A program made the position numbers and the translations under genes. Shown here piece by piece: positions 12,488 through 13,316 of a stretch of DNA of 13,316 nucleotides; position 1 is the first letter of the stretch, and every line of letters starts with the position of its first letter. The stretch spans positions 1 through 13,316 of the forward strand of contig JADGIB010000071.1 in the NCBI GenBank assembly GCA_019683665.1, given 5' to 3'. Origin of the DNA: Solirubrobacteraceae bacterium. Lineage in GTDB: Bacteria > Actinomycetota > Thermoleophilia > Solirubrobacterales > Solirubrobacteraceae. The notes below the pieces were generated by a model that was not told the origin of the DNA, did no database searches, and saw only the letters and a list, made by a program, of their open reading frames with translations.

Positions 12488-13316
12488 TCACGGGGACAGC
12501 GGTCCGGCGACGTCCTGCTCGACGAGGCGGTTCCACTGCGGCTTCTCCTCGCGCCAGCCCTCGTCGGTGCGGCCGAGCTTCCAGTAGCCGGAGACCGACA
12601 GGTCCTCGCGGGGGACGCCGCGGTCGGCGAGCAGGTGGCGGCGGACGGCGCGGACCGCGTTCGCCTCGCCGTGGACGAACGCGTGGACGCGGCCGGCGGG
12701 CCAGTCGAGCTCGCGCAGCGCGTCGACGAGGAGGTCGGCGTCGGCGGCCACCCCGGCCTCGCCGTGGTGCAGCCAGCGGACGCGGAGGTCGCCCGGGCTC
12801 TCGAGCGGCACCTCGTCCTCGGGGCCGCCGACGGCGACGAGCACGTGGACGGGGACGCCGGCCGGCACGCGCGCCAGCGAGGCGGCGATCGCGGGCAGGA
12901 CGCTCGGGTCGCCGACCATGAGGTGCCAGTCGGCCCGCGGGTCGGGCGCGTAGGCCCCGCCGGGGCCGAGGAGCTGGATGCGGTCGCCGGGCCGGGCGGC
13001 CGCCGCCCACGGGCCGGCGATGCCGTGGTCGCCGTGGTGGACGACGTCGATGGTGAGCCGCCGCGCGTCGGGGTCCCAGGCGCGGACCGTGTACGTGCGC
13101 GTGCGCGGCCACAGCTCGCGCGGCACCTGCGCCTTCACCGCCTCGGGGTCGAACGGCGGCGCGTACGGGGCGCCCGGCGGCGGGAACTGGAGCTTGACGT
13201 AGTGGTCGGTGAACGCGCCGGCCTCGAAGCCGTCGAGGCCGTCGCCGCCGAAGACGATGCGGATCAGGCTGGGGGTGAGGCGCTCGACGCGCTCGACGAC
13301 GGCGACGCGGGGGCGG
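12488..13316 (-). CDS. Siderophore-interacting protein (FAD-dependent ferric-siderophore reductase), 5' end beyond the window
   Basis: Likely cytoplasmic flavoprotein that reduces Fe(III) bound to imported siderophores, releasing Fe(II). The frame is open from the right edge, giving 275 visible residues. The family is usually about 270-290 long, so only the first few residues should be missing. The visible start RPRVAVVERVERLTPSLIRIVFGG is the first strand of the FAD-binding barrel. RTRTYT (71-76 of the visible part) is the flavin-binding RxYT motif, GDRIQLLGPGGAY follows, and the NAD(P)H domain ends with SVSGYWKLGRTDEGWREEK, the SIP-family C-terminal signature. An internal GTG at 13138 would give only 216 residues and drop the first barrel strands, so it is not the real start. 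The TetR gene follows after 38 bases. Confidence 0.92.
   Translation of the reverse strand, partial: RPRVAVVERVERLTPSLIRIVFGGDGLDGFEAGAFTDHYVKLQFPPPGAPYAPPFDPEAVKAQVPRELWPRTRTYTVRAWDPDARRLTIDVVHHGDHGIAGPWAAAARPGDRIQLLGPGGAYAPDPRADWHLMVGDPSVLPAIAASLARVPAGVPVHVLVAVGGPEDEVPLESPGDLRVRWLHHGEAGVAADADLLVDALRELDWPAGRVHAFVHGEANAVRAVRRHLLADRGVPREDLSVSGYWKLGRTDEGWREEKPQWNRLVEQDVAGPLSP

Noticed and set aside
12450..13112. Apparent N-terminal fusion extending the TetR frame upstream
   Set aside because: The extension is the out-of-frame siderophore-interacting gene; the HTH domain starts properly from the ATG at 12449.
1..13316. Search for CRISPR arrays, insertion sequences, tRNA/rRNA genes, defence or toxin-antitoxin modules
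   Set aside because: No direct-repeat arrays, transposase motifs, cloverleaf sequences or defence-gene signatures were seen; the region reads as vertically inherited core chromosome.

Overview
The window is very GC-rich with G/C at almost every third codon position. Nearly all of it is core chromosome of what looks like an actinomycete-type bacterium. My best guess is Thermoleophilia (Solirubrobacterales and relatives), from the gene order and the style of the PBP2, RodA and ProB proteins. That placement is inference; no rRNA or other marker is present.

Layout, left to right. (1) Bases 1-83 hold a GC-homopolymer palindrome and possibly the last codons of an upstream gene. (2) A tightly packed plus-strand operon covers about 80-5813: mrdA (PBP2), rodA, rng (RNase E/G), rplU (L21), rpmA (L27) and a small charged ORF of unknown function. 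(3) A non-coding gap at 5814-6081 contains a long nested hairpin (likely terminator or structured RNA), a perfect 15-nt palindrome and a possible -10 element. (4) A second plus-strand operon covers 6082-11856: obgE, a CPA2-type cation/proton antiporter, proB, proA, nadD and rsfS. (5) Two minus-strand genes, a siderophore-interacting (ferric-siderophore reductase-like) protein cut by the right edge and a TetR-family regulator, converge on rsfS. The stop codons of rsfS and the TetR gene share one CTAG.

The first operon joins the cell-elongation peptidoglycan machinery (RodA glycosyltransferase plus PBP2 transpeptidase) to RNA processing and two large-subunit ribosomal proteins. The second joins ribosome assembly and silencing (ObgE, RsfS), proline synthesis (ProB, ProA), NAD synthesis (NadD) and an ion antiporter. 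Antiporter and proline genes together would fit osmotic or pH adaptation, but that link is inference. The minus-strand pair looks like iron acquisition with a local regulator.

I see no mobile element, CRISPR array, tRNA or rRNA, and no clearly new multi-gene system. The points most worth a second look are: nadD has no ATG, GTG or TTG codon in frame before its nucleotide-binding motif; rng carries an internal TAGACT plus hairpin just before rplU, built with a CTA leucine codon; the rpmA-obgE gap holds unexplained structure; PBP2 has two evenly spaced cysteine pairs; and RodA, ObgE and the antiporter have unusual residues at normally conserved motif positions.
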